From assembly GCF_000428125.1 (NCBI RefSeq), contig NZ_KE386627.1, forward strand, positions 383,375 to 447,374: a stretch of 64,000 nucleotides of DNA. The letters run 5' to 3'. Of this stretch, positions 54,222 through 62,666 are shown piece by piece. Positions within the stretch are counted from its first letter, which is position 1. The number at the start of each line of letters is the position of its first letter. The notes beneath the pieces are model-generated. The model worked only from the letters and a program-made list of their open reading frames with translations, made no database searches and had not been told where the DNA came from. The DNA comes from Bacteroides graminisolvens DSM 19988 = JCM 15093 (GTDB taxonomy: Bacteria > Bacteroidota > Bacteroidia > Bacteroidales > Bacteroidaceae). The translations under genes were made by a program, and so were the position numbers.

Positions 54222-55220
54222 CTATTTCTTTCTATCTTTTGAAGGAAGTTCTTTCATCATCTTGTCGAAATCACTCTCTAATTGAGCCATTTCACGCATA
54301 CGATAGATGTTAAACTCTTTTTCGGCCTTTTCCATCGCTTGCTTATGGGATACTTGCCCTTTGCCCTCAAGTAACTTACGTTGGAGCATGATGATTTGGT
54401 TGTCAAGAGCCTCAATCCAATCTGACATTCGCATTTCCTTCATTTCCAAAGCCTGAAACTCTGCGAAGTCAAGAAATTGAGAGACAAGCAGATTAAGCCG
54501 TTGGAGTTCACCCTCTGTCAGGTAGTTCTTGGCTATCTTAACATCATCGCGAGTAATGTAATTCCCCTTAAAGTTAGTCATACCAACCATTGGCTTGCCA
54601 TTATCTACACGATTATAAATCACTTCTGCCGCCGTGTGTTCATGCACGGCATAATGCAGTTTATTTTGCACTGTAGCAAAAAAATCGCGTGTCATACTGT
54701 CTCTTGGGTCATAATCAATGGAGGTAGCATAAATATCTGTCACCTGTTGATAAAAATTGCGTTCAGAAGCACGGATATCCCTGATACGTTGCAACAACTC
54801 ACGAAAGTATCTGTTGCCACCTTGTTTTAAGCGCTCATCATCCATAGTAAAACCTTTCTGGATGTACTCGTGAAGCCGTTCCGTAGCCCATCGCCTGAAA
54901 CGCGTAGCAACCTGTGATTGTACCCTGTAACCCAAAGCAATAATCATGTCAAGGTTATAATGATCCATGTTGCGTTGTACCTTTCTACCGCCTTCCTGGC
55001 GAACTAATAAGTATTTCTTATGAGTTCGATTTTGATCCAATTCAGTATCCCCGAAGATGTTGGAAATATGCATAGAGATATTCTCTTGTGTCGTATCATA
55101 TATTTCGGCTAATTGCTGTTGAGTAAGCCATACATCTTCGTCCGCAAAACGGACATTTATCTTTGTCATACCATTATCATCCTGATAGATGATAATGCCA
55201 TTTTTATTATCTTCACTCAT
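54222..55220 (-). CDS. RhuM family virulence protein
   Basis: A 332-residue protein of the RhuM family. The N-terminal half has FADEDVWLTQQQLAEIYDTTQENISMHI, a helix-turn-helix-like segment (WLTQQQLAEIY), and DLDMIIALGYRVQS-like text (NLDMIIALGYRVQSQVATRFRRWA in pieces). The C-terminal half contains a Fic/Doc-like or coiled region. RhuM was first found on Salmonella pathogenicity island 3, and the biochemical role is unknown; some relatives are toxin-like. The start at 55220 (MSEDNKNG) is used rather than an upstream in-frame codon. It converges with the DUF4248 gene. Confidence 0.9.
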   Translation of the reverse strand: MSEDNKNGIIIYQDDNGMTKINVRFADEDVWLTQQQLAEIYDTTQENISMHISNIFGDTELDQNRTHKKYLLVRQEGGRKVQRNMDHYNLDMIIALGYRVQSQVATRFRRWATERLHEYIQKGFTMDDERLKQGGNRYFRELLQRIRDIRASERNFYQQVTDIYATSIDYDPRDSMTRDFFATVQNKLHYAVHEHTAAEVIYNRVDNGKPMVGMTNFKGNYITRDDVKIAKNYLTEGELQRLNLLVSQFLDFAEFQALEMKEMRMSDWIEALDNQIIMLQRKLLEGKGQVSHKQAMEKAEKEFNIYRMREMAQLESDFDKMMKELPSKDRKK

Positions 55221-55357
55221 TTTGTCATTCAATTTAGGCAAGCATACACTTTATTTTAAAAACAAAAATAGTATAATAAAATCATCAGAAACCAATAAAA
55301 TGCATATTATTATTTTAATCTTTGTTCATTCTAAAATTTACGTCAAACATCCAGCTC

Positions 55358-57166
55358 CTAAAACAACTCCCCCTGCACCTCTTCGGGTAGCCAGCAATTG
55401 GTGTCGAACGTGAAGTTGGTGAGGCGAAGGCTGGCCTGATGAGCAGCCAAATTCTCCACGCAAGGCGTGTAGCGACCGTTGATGGTGTTGTACACAAACG
55501 GAACCACGCCGGGAGTACCCAACTGGCGGAACTTGACCTTCTGCACATGCACACGGACCACATCGGGCTCTCGCTCGATGACCAAGCCGAAATCACATTT
55601 GTTGAAGAATGCAGCCGAACCGTTGATGTCATACAGCGTGGGCACGGGCATGCGACCGTTAGCATCGCGGTTCATTTTGCGCGGATGGGGAACGAGAATC
55701 ACCAGGCAGTTGTAGCGCAAGGCAAAGTTACTCAGCTTGTCAAGAAAGGAGCTGATGTACTGCGTTTCGCTCATCCCCTCGGGGTGTTGGTGTTCCATGC
55801 GGTTAAAGGGGTCAAGAACCAGCACACGTATGCCGCGACGGTTGACCAGCTCGGCTGCTTTTTGCAGGATGTTATCTACCGTAAAATCGTCTTGCGGCAT
55901 GATGTGGCACACGTTGCGGTCGAGGTAACCGAGTACCCGGTCGTACAGCTCGTCGGTCATGCAGCCGGGCTTGAAGTACTTGCCGCTGAGTTTCTCGCAC
56001 AGCTTGCGCAGGTGGTAGCTCATAGGCATGTTTTCGGGACTGAAAAAGGCGGGCATCCAGCTATGTTTGAGACAGAGGCGAAGCACCATCTCGTCAACAA
56101 ATTCGGACTTTCCGCAACCGGGGATGCCGGTTATCACACACAAACGACCGGTCTCGAAGGTGATGCACTTATCGAGCTCCTCAAGTCCCGTATCGGCACC
56201 GGGTGTGGGACCTTTGAGGAAGAGCGTGCGCAGGTCTTCACTCACATCGGAGGCGGTGTACACGCCTTCGAGCGGAATCTGGGGTGCGCGGTCAATAGCA
56301 TCGCAAAGTGCCTGTGCACCATGCTTCAGCAGCACATCGTTGGCATCCTTGCAATCGTCGGGAAATGCCACCACACGGCAACGCTCCTTGCCCAGCCTAC
56401 GAAGCAACTCGTTTCGCAGTTCGATGCCCACAGGGTCGTTATCAACCGCCAGATAAATAATCTTTTTGTTGTCGAAGTGCGACTTCATAAACGGATCCAG
56501 CCAGGTAAGATTCTTGTTGGCTCCACCGGGAACGCTGATCACTTCTGTGCGCCCGGCGGTGAAGCAGGCCAGCGCATCGGGTTCACCCTCCACGATGATG
56601 CATTGCTCTGCACGGGCTATGCCGTCGATGTTGTAAGGAATGAGGCGTGCACCGGCGTTGAGCTTGAACGCTTTGTCGGCCGTGCGGTATTTGGTATTCA
56701 CCACCTCGCCATTGTACAAATAATTGAAGCAAATGCAGCTTTCCGTTTTGCCACTTTGGGCGATGTGCACGCGTGCCGTGGTGAGGTGCATCTGCTGCGC
56801 TACGGCAGCGGAAATGCCTCGTGCCGTGCGCAACCATTCGAGCCAAAAGGCTACGTCGGCATCGTCTTTGCCGGCCTCACAGAGCAGCTTGTGACCTTTG
56901 GGGAGGGTAAAGGGTTGGGGCGCCTGCGGAACAGGCACGATGGGTACAGGGCGATAGGGTTTCTTTTCCTTCCACTGATCGTTATCATCGGGCACTACGC
57001 CCTTCCAGTCGCAATGAAAGCAGCGAAAAATGCCTTCGTCGAGGTCAACGTAAAGTGATTTATCGCGTTTATTGCGACGCGTGCTGCGACATTGCGGACA
57101 ATAGGTTTTTATTTTTCCACCGTGGCGGGTGCCTGTTTCAATTCCAAATTCTTTAAAATTTCTCAT
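55358..57166 (-). CDS. Toprim/DnaB-type primase-helicase
   Basis: A 602-residue replication protein. Residues about 12-55 hold a CHC2-like zinc finger (CPQC and CFHC). A Toprim domain follows (IVEGEPDALA with the catalytic glutamate, YLAVDNDPVG with the aspartates). Residues about 300-580 form a RecA-like DnaB helicase core with Walker A ITGIPGCGKSEF and Walker B VLVLDPFNRM. The layout matches T7 gp4-type primase-helicases of phages and mobile elements. The start at 57166 (MRNFKEFG) is chosen since the zinc finger begins soon after. A five-unit TATATA array lies just upstream, between this gene and DUF4373. Confidence 0.92.
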   Translation of the reverse strand: MRNFKEFGIETGTRHGGKIKTYCPQCRSTRRNKRDKSLYVDLDEGIFRCFHCDWKGVVPDDNDQWKEKKPYRPVPIVPVPQAPQPFTLPKGHKLLCEAGKDDADVAFWLEWLRTARGISAAVAQQMHLTTARVHIAQSGKTESCICFNYLYNGEVVNTKYRTADKAFKLNAGARLIPYNIDGIARAEQCIIVEGEPDALACFTAGRTEVISVPGGANKNLTWLDPFMKSHFDNKKIIYLAVDNDPVGIELRNELLRRLGKERCRVVAFPDDCKDANDVLLKHGAQALCDAIDRAPQIPLEGVYTASDVSEDLRTLFLKGPTPGADTGLEELDKCITFETGRLCVITGIPGCGKSEFVDEMVLRLCLKHSWMPAFFSPENMPMSYHLRKLCEKLSGKYFKPGCMTDELYDRVLGYLDRNVCHIMPQDDFTVDNILQKAAELVNRRGIRVLVLDPFNRMEHQHPEGMSETQYISSFLDKLSNFALRYNCLVILVPHPRKMNRDANGRMPVPTLYDINGSAAFFNKCDFGLVIEREPDVVRVHVQKVKFRQLGTPGVVPFVYNTINGRYTPCVENLAAHQASLRLTNFTFDTNCWLPEEVQGELF

Positions 57167-57192
57167 GTATTCTTTTGATTTTAGTTTAAACT

Positions 57193-57300
57193 GAGCTATA
57201 TACCTCAGGGGGTGCGAGCTATATAGCCTATGCTCACGGGCTATATACCTCGGCATGCTTCGGCTATATACCTCAGGGGGCGTGGTCTATATAGCCGGGG
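57193..57300. repeat. Five-unit array with TATATA cores, 22-23-bp period (array B)
   Basis: CTATATA cores begin at 57196, 57219, 57241, 57264 and 57287, giving spacings of 23, 22, 23 and 23. Units read roughly GRGCTATATA(C/G)CTCAGGGGG; units 1, 3 and 4 end in CCTCAGG or CCTCGG, and units 2 and 5 in GCC. The array fills the gap between the DUF4373 stop and the primase-helicase start on the minus strand, so it lies in the transcript as well as in DNA. The layout resembles iterons of a replication origin. It matches array A at 31876-31985 in unit number, core and period. Confidence 0.88.
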
Positions 57301-57307
57301 AAAGGGG

Positions 57308-58162
57308 CTAGTGTCTCCAGCAATGACCGTCGTCATCCCACACGGCATTGATGGCAGGGCGTGGTGGGGCTCCTTCAACGATGGGCATGCCGCAGTAGGT
57401 CCGCTGGCCGTCGACTATCGTTTCGAAGCGATACGGATCGGGTGCAGCTTCCTCCTGTTTTTGCAGACGGGCCATGAGCTGCTTGCAGTCGGCCGATTGC
57501 ATCCAGAAGAAAAACCGCCGTTTGGCATCGTTCACCGTGGGAATGGAGTTTTCCTCGCCAATGAGGCTGATGTAGGTGGAAAAGGCCAGCAGCAAAGCGT
57601 CGAAATGTGCGGCGAATTTCAACCCCATGCCACTCTTCATGGCCATCTGTTCCTGCCAGATGGTTTCGTGCTTCATCGCTGCCACCGAACGAAGCAGTTC
57701 TTCCGGTGAAGAGCAAGAGTTCGCTTCGCTCTCACTCTTCAAAGAAGTAATTATATGATTACTCTCTCTCACTAATGCTATAGCGTTTGCTTCGTCACTT
57801 TGGCTGATTTTCAGGCTATTAGCTAGTCCTCCAAGACGTCCATTAGCCCGACATGAGCCCACAACTCGGTCGTGCGCTGCCATTCTTTCGGACAAACCGG
57901 GAGAATAAAAACGATCATCTGTAAGCACAAATAAATCATAATCGGATATAATTCTCATCATCTTTTTTTGTGTTGTATTCGTCTTTCTTGCTAGTTGCGA
58001 AAGCGTGACACGCGAAGCAGAGTATTCAGGTTGTATACGTAAGAATTCAAGAATAGCCCAGTAGATTCCATAACCAGACAAACCTTCTTTTTGGACCAAA
58101 TTCATCAGTTTGGCATCACTAAAAGCCGAAGCATCGTGTTTAAAATAAAAGTTTTTTTCCAT
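57308..58162 (-). CDS. DUF4373 (Lin1244/Lin1753-like) domain protein
   Basis: A 284-residue protein. The N-terminal domain has NFYFKHDASAFSDAKLMNL and GLSGYGIYWAILEFL, the DUF4373 signature, which resembles winged-helix replication-initiator domains of phage proteins. A variable middle (about residues 95-160) is followed by a C-terminal DnaD-like helical part with NDAKRRFFFWMQSA. It is followed, after the TATATA array, by the primase-helicase. A role as origin-binding partner is inferred from fold and position. The short gap upstream holds the divergent HTH gene. Confidence 0.88.
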   Translation of the reverse strand: MEKNFYFKHDASAFSDAKLMNLVQKEGLSGYGIYWAILEFLRIQPEYSASRVTLSQLARKTNTTQKKMMRIISDYDLFVLTDDRFYSPGLSERMAAHDRVVGSCRANGRLGGLANSLKISQSDEANAIALVRESNHIITSLKSESEANSCSSPEELLRSVAAMKHETIWQEQMAMKSGMGLKFAAHFDALLLAFSTYISLIGEENSIPTVNDAKRRFFFWMQSADCKQLMARLQKQEEAAPDPYRFETIVDGQRTYCGMPIVEGAPPRPAINAVWDDDGHCWRH

Positions 58163-58311
58163 TTTTATAATTAAATTAATTGGTTAACAAAAGCGCTAAC
58201 TATCTGATTATAAAGATTCAAAAAAAGAAATGGATTTCCTGTTACCTTTTTCGTTAACACGATAATAAAAAAAAATAGTAATCTTTGCCACAATTAATAA
58301 CAAACAACAAA

Positions 58312-58590
58312 ATGTTCAAAATCACAGAAATGTTTATGCTTGGCTTAGCGAAAGACATGAGATTAATCAGATTGTCGTGCGGGTTGACGCTAGAAGAAGC
58401 ATCTTATGCGGTAGATATTGAGAAAGGAAAAATGAGTTATTACGAAAACAACAAACAGCGAATGACCATGAAGACCTATCTAAAAATTATATATGGTTAT
58501 CAAAGCTATTGCATGGACAACAACGTAGCAATGCCTGACATTCTATGTTTTCATTATAATTTTATAATGAGAATGTGTGACACTAATTAA
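58312..58590 (+). CDS. Small helix-turn-helix-like protein, divergent from DUF4373
   Basis: A 92-residue protein with an XRE-like pattern: MRLIRLSCGLTLEEASYAVDI forms helices 1-2 (shown here in pieces: LIRLSCGLT, LEEASYAVDI), then GKMSYYENNKQRMTMKTYLKII as recognition and following helices. This suggests a regulator of the divergent DUF4373 and primase-helicase genes. The start at 58312 is chosen after an A-rich upstream and a TAATCTTTG-like box about 40 bases before. Its stop overlaps that of the next, convergent gene by 8 bases. Identity is moderate. Confidence 0.6.
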   Translation: MFKITEMFMLGLAKDMRLIRLSCGLTLEEASYAVDIEKGKMSYYENNKQRMTMKTYLKIIYGYQSYCMDNNVAMPDILCFHYNFIMRMCDTN

Positions 58591-59989
58591 TACTATTCAA
58601 AAAAACAGTTCTCCTTTCGGGCGAAAGTTGGTTGATGAAATACAAAGCATCTGCCTTCGATTCATCCGAAGGAGAGTCTTTATAGATGTCCGTGTAACGT
58701 TGGGCACGCTCCAATAAAGAAGGATTGCAATTCAGGTTTATCATCAACGTTTTGTCTTCAGGCCTGTATTTGTAACTATATCCATATACATTGGGACCAA
58801 AGGTAAGCGTCACACCGTTCATACTGTCAAGACCTGTAACAAGGAGCGTAAAGTCACGATGATACGTGCATTCTTCGGGTAGCTTATAATCGGGTGCTGC
58901 CTCAATTCGGAAAGTGGCTTTATTACCCTCTATTGTTTTTTGAATGGGATAATTGGCTTTGAAATGATAGTACTCATACACTTCATCAATAGTGGCAAAC
59001 CAAATATTGTCCGTACCGTCTTTGCCGTAAGTATCATTGATTCTGCGCAGCAATTCCATGAATGTTAAGCTGGCACCGTGATTAAAGAATTGAAACCAGT
59101 AAGGATTATCTGACTCATAATTTGTTTTTATTTGATCAAAATAATCGGCTATTTTTTCATCTTTATCAAAATATTGACGAGACATGTATTTTTTATGCAA
59201 ATCTGTAGTCTGCTTTTTAGGGTATATAAAATCTGTGCCCCCTTGATCACTCATAATGGTAATCGGATTATATACTGACGCAGCTTGATAATATTTCTTA
59301 TCTCCACCAGGTACAACCAATGTTTTTATCTTCCGCCCAATTCGTTCCGTAGTTCTTGCCTGTGCATAATCAAATCCGGTTCTAATACTATCAAGATTAC
59401 CATCTTTAACATAACGGAGATTAACATCATGAAAATAAATATCTCCTCCAAAATCGATAATAGGTATAACATCTTTCCAAACTAAATACGGATAAGTAGT
59501 TCCAGGTATCCTATACCCCATTATATCTGAAATAACACTATTGCTATTTGTAGCCCATATAGCCAGCCCTAATGGAAACCGTATTTCTGTACCACAGCCA
59601 TCCGTATACCCCAATGTTTTTTCAGGCATTATACCAGTAGTATGCTTAAAGCCGACATGGAAATTTTGTATGTAGTCAACAAAGTGCTTATTAATAATTG
59701 CAAATGCGCGAGAATAAGCTGTTATGGGCACATCATCTATTGTATAAGAAAGTACCATGTGCTTATCATATTTCAATGGAGCGTAATTCGCACTTATTAA
59801 ATTTACAGATTGATTGGTAGAAATAGTCACATAAGCATCTTGCCAGTTAAATAAAGAAGTACCTGATAGTTTAATTAAATCTTCCTCAGGCGACTGAGAT
59901 AAATCATTATCTCTATCAACACATGCTGTTATGAATATAAATAATAATAACCCCAAACAGATACAAAACTTTTTTTCAATAGAAACCAT
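58583..59989 (-). CDS. Lipoprotein with polysaccharide deacetylase-like features
   Basis: A 468-residue exported lipoprotein (signal ending FITAC). The early MVLSYTIDDVP segment and the paired aspartates recall the metal site of NodB-type polysaccharide deacetylases, and the FNHGASLTFMELL stretch with a histidine later also fits. The last third is a beta-rich domain. No exact family is recognised and key residues are not all confirmed, so the enzyme activity is inference. It sits at the edge of the capsule locus, divergent from the first glycosyltransferase, where a glycan-modifying enzyme would make sense. The start at 59989 places the signal peptide first. Confidence 0.65.
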   Translation of the reverse strand: MVSIEKKFCICLGLLLFIFITACVDRDNDLSQSPEEDLIKLSGTSLFNWQDAYVTISTNQSVNLISANYAPLKYDKHMVLSYTIDDVPITAYSRAFAIINKHFVDYIQNFHVGFKHTTGIMPEKTLGYTDGCGTEIRFPLGLAIWATNSNSVISDIMGYRIPGTTYPYLVWKDVIPIIDFGGDIYFHDVNLRYVKDGNLDSIRTGFDYAQARTTERIGRKIKTLVVPGGDKKYYQAASVYNPITIMSDQGGTDFIYPKKQTTDLHKKYMSRQYFDKDEKIADYFDQIKTNYESDNPYWFQFFNHGASLTFMELLRRINDTYGKDGTDNIWFATIDEVYEYYHFKANYPIQKTIEGNKATFRIEAAPDYKLPEECTYHRDFTLLVTGLDSMNGVTLTFGPNVYGYSYKYRPEDKTLMINLNCNPSLLERAQRYTDIYKDSPSDESKADALYFINQLSPERRTVFLNSIN

Positions 59990-60009
59990 AATATCGCTTA
60001 TTTTGATTG

Positions 60010-60069
60010 CAAATATAAGGAATAAAACATAAAAACAAACAATATTACAAAATTCTATTACTATATTTG
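60010..60069. promoter_or_regulatory. Divergent promoters at the head of the capsule locus
   Basis: On the minus strand TATATTTG (60010-60017) with TTTG (60036-60039, 18-base spacing) points at the lipoprotein gene. On the plus strand TATATTTG (60062-60069) points at the first glycosyltransferase, 71 bases before its ATG. No inverted repeats flanking an invertible promoter, as found at several Bacteroides capsule loci, were seen. Confidence 0.55.
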
Positions 60070-60140
60070 CCTTATAGTAATCCGTAATAAGCAATTGATA
60101 TGCTAACAACTAAAGTAAGCGTTATTTAAAGAAAACTATC

Positions 60141-61211
60141 ATGAAAGTATTATTAGTTTTTAAAGAAGGCGAAACAGATAATTTATTCGTTGAAACTTTA
60201 TATAAAGGAATTAAACAAGAAGGTATTGATATAGAAGTATCTGCTAATAATTTCTGGAATGATAATTACAAATATGATATTATTCATTTTCAATGGCCTG
60301 AAGAAATAGTCAATTGGAACTATAGTGATAGTGATATAGCCAGCAAAATAAAGGACCGAATTCTTATTTTAAAATCAAAAGGTACAAAATTTGTATATAC
60401 AAGGCACAACGAACGTTCCCATTATGCCAATCACATAGTTGATGATATATATAAAATTGTTGAAAGTCATTGTGATATAGTGATTCACATGGGAAACTTT
60501 AGTCTAAAACAATTCGCTAAGGAATATCCAAAAAGCGTTAATATAATCATTCCTCATCATATTTATGAAAGTACTTACGAATTAGATATCACACAAAATT
60601 CCTCAAGAAGAGCTTTGCATATACCAAACAATAAATTTGTTATTACGGCTTTTGGAAAATTTAGAAATACACAAGAAATTATGTTAGTTTTAAAAGCTTT
60701 TTGGAAGTGCAATATCAACAATAAAATGTTATTAGCTCCCAGAATGCTTCCATTTTCAAAAAACAACAAAAATGCCAACCTAATTAAAAGAGGATTATCT
60801 ATATTGGGATATTATCTTATAATCCCTTTATTGAAGATGTTGAATATCTATACTAATTCAAATGATATTCTTATCTCAAACAAAGACTTACCGTTTTATT
60901 TCTCTGCCTCTGATATAATATTTATTCAAAGATTAGACATTTTAAACTCAGGAAATATACCTATGGCATTTCTTTTTAAGAAAGTGGTTATTGGACCTAA
61001 TGCAGGAAATATTGGAGAACTATTAGTGAAGACTCAGAATCCTACTTTTAATCCGTATAATAGCAAAAGTGTTGTTGAAGCTATTAAAAATGCATATATA
61101 CTTAACAATAATAAACATGGAGTTTGTAACTATGAGTATGCAAAACAAAATATGGCATTAAAGAATGTTTGTAATCAATATATCGATGTGTATAAAAGTT
61201 TAATGATTTAG
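60141..61211 (+). CDS. Glycosyltransferase, GT4-like
   Basis: A 356-residue cytoplasmic glycosyltransferase with a GT-B-like layout: an N-terminal Rossmann half opening MKVLLVFKEGETDNLFV, a DIIHFQWPEEIV segment, and a C-terminal half with FSASDIIFIQRLDILNSGNIP where sugar-nucleotide binding would be expected. The classic E-x7-E motif is not clear, so family placement is moderate. The gene is strongly AT-rich compared with the housekeeping genes, as usual for capsule genes acquired horizontally. It starts the plus-strand capsule operon, 6 bases before the flippase. Confidence 0.8.
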   Translation: MKVLLVFKEGETDNLFVETLYKGIKQEGIDIEVSANNFWNDNYKYDIIHFQWPEEIVNWNYSDSDIASKIKDRILILKSKGTKFVYTRHNERSHYANHIVDDIYKIVESHCDIVIHMGNFSLKQFAKEYPKSVNIIIPHHIYESTYELDITQNSSRRALHIPNNKFVITAFGKFRNTQEIMLVLKAFWKCNINNKMLLAPRMLPFSKNNKNANLIKRGLSILGYYLIIPLLKMLNIYTNSNDILISNKDLPFYFSASDIIFIQRLDILNSGNIPMAFLFKKVVIGPNAGNIGELLVKTQNPTFNPYNSKSVVEAIKNAYILNNNKHGVCNYEYAKQNMALKNVCNQYIDVYKSLMI

Positions 61212-61217
61212 CAATTT

Positions 61218-62666
61218 ATGAGCAACATAAAAAAAGAACTCTTCTCGGGCGTGTTTTACACCGCAGTAGCCAAATATTCGGGCATCGTTATTTCGCTGGC
61301 TGTTACAGCCGTGTTGTCACGGTTGCTCAGTCCGGACGATTTTGGTATAGTAGCCATAGCAACCGTTATCATCAGCTTTTTCAGTATATTTACCGATATG
61401 GGTATTGGTGCAGCGGTTATTCAGAATAAAGAACTCACCCCGAAAGACTTGTCTAGCCTATATTCATTTACGCTATGGAGCGGCATCAGCATATCACTTC
61501 TGTTTTTTATGGCTTCGTGGCCCATTGCCGCCTGGTACAACAGTCCCATTTTACGCACGCTGTGCCAGTTACTCTCCATCAACCTGTTGTTTGCATCGGC
61601 CAACATCGTTCCCAATGCGTTGATTTCTAAAAACAAGGAGTTTAAATTCATTGCCTGGCGAAGCTTTATCATTCAAACCTCAACCGGCATATTGGCCATT
61701 GGAGCTGCGTTGGCAGGTGCCGGACTCTATGCATTGATTGTAAATCCCATCTTATCGAGCATCTTTATTTTTATCATATCGTACCGCAAGTATCCTCAAA
61801 AAGTAAGCTTTACATGGGGGTTGCACTCCGTCAAAAAGATATTCAGCTATTCCGCCTACCAATTTCTCTTTAACGTAATCAACTACTTCAGTCGCAACCT
61901 CGACAAGCTGCTTATTGGCAAATATATGAACATGAGCCAATTGGGATATTACGAAAAGTCATACCGTTTGATGATGCTTCCGCTGCAAAACATTACACAA
62001 GTAATCACTCCCGTGATGCATCCCATTTTCAGTGATTACCAGAAGGATCTCGACCAACTGGCTACATCATACGAAAAGATAATTCGTTTTCTGGCTTTCA
62101 TCGGGTTGCCGCTCAGCATGTTTCTATTTTTCGGCGCACGAGAAATTACCCTTATCATATTCGGTGATCAATGGATGCCTTCAGTGCCTGTGTTCCAAAT
62201 ACTGAGCCTCTCGGTAGGCATACAAATTATACTCTCCTCTTCGGGTTCCATATTCCAGGCAGCGGGCGACACACGCAGCTTGTTTATCTGCGGAGTGTTT
62301 TCGTCGGCACTCAACGTAACCGGTATGCTGATAGGCATCTTTGTATTCGGAACGCTCGAAGCGCTTGCTACTTGCATCTGCATTACCTTCCTGATAAACT
62401 TCATTCAGTGTTACCTGCAGATGTATTACGTAACCCTGCAAAAAAGAAAGATTGTACTGATAGGCAAACAACTGCTGTCACCCTTACTGCTGAGTGCTCT
62501 CATTTTCATTGCCTTACAAGCAACAAGCATTTATGCAGATAAAATGCCTATTTTAGTGAGCATAACGATAAAAGGTATTGTTTTTATTGTTATATTTGGT
62601 TGTTACATTCAGTACACCAAAGAGTACGACCTAATTGGTAAACTTAAAAGAAAATTAAAACGATGA
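61218..62666 (+). CDS. Wzx-type oligosaccharide flippase
   Basis: A 482-residue membrane protein with about 12-14 helices, of the MATE/PST flippase superfamily. It opens SGVFYTAVAKYSGIVISL, and the RLLSPDDFGIVAIA segment is the usual first signature. It flips undecaprenyl-linked repeat units to the periplasm for polymerisation. The gene is distinctly more GC-rich than the glycosyltransferase genes on both sides, suggesting separate origin of the pieces. It overlaps the next gene by 4 bases. Confidence 0.92.
   Translation: MSNIKKELFSGVFYTAVAKYSGIVISLAVTAVLSRLLSPDDFGIVAIATVIISFFSIFTDMGIGAAVIQNKELTPKDLSSLYSFTLWSGISISLLFFMASWPIAAWYNSPILRTLCQLLSINLLFASANIVPNALISKNKEFKFIAWRSFIIQTSTGILAIGAALAGAGLYALIVNPILSSIFIFIISYRKYPQKVSFTWGLHSVKKIFSYSAYQFLFNVINYFSRNLDKLLIGKYMNMSQLGYYEKSYRLMMLPLQNITQVITPVMHPIFSDYQKDLDQLATSYEKIIRFLAFIGLPLSMFLFFGAREITLIIFGDQWMPSVPVFQILSLSVGIQIILSSSGSIFQAAGDTRSLFICGVFSSALNVTGMLIGIFVFGTLEALATCICITFLINFIQCYLQMYYVTLQKRKIVLIGKQLLSPLLLSALIFIALQATSIYADKMPILVSITIKGIVFIVIFGCYIQYTKEYDLIGKLKRKLKR

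Noticed and set aside
55439..57058. A 539-codon open frame antisense to the primase-helicase
   Set aside because: It mirrors a well-conserved gene with recognised zinc-finger, Toprim and Walker motifs. Its translation has no family resemblance and it is explained by codon bias on the opposite strand.
57193..57300. CRISPR-like regular spacing
   Set aside because: The repeat unit is only about 23 bases with the whole unit similar, there are no unique spacers of 25-40 bases, and no cas gene is in the window.
60001..60140. An invertible capsule promoter
   Set aside because: No pair of inverted repeats flanking the TATATTTG boxes was found, and no recombinase gene is adjacent.
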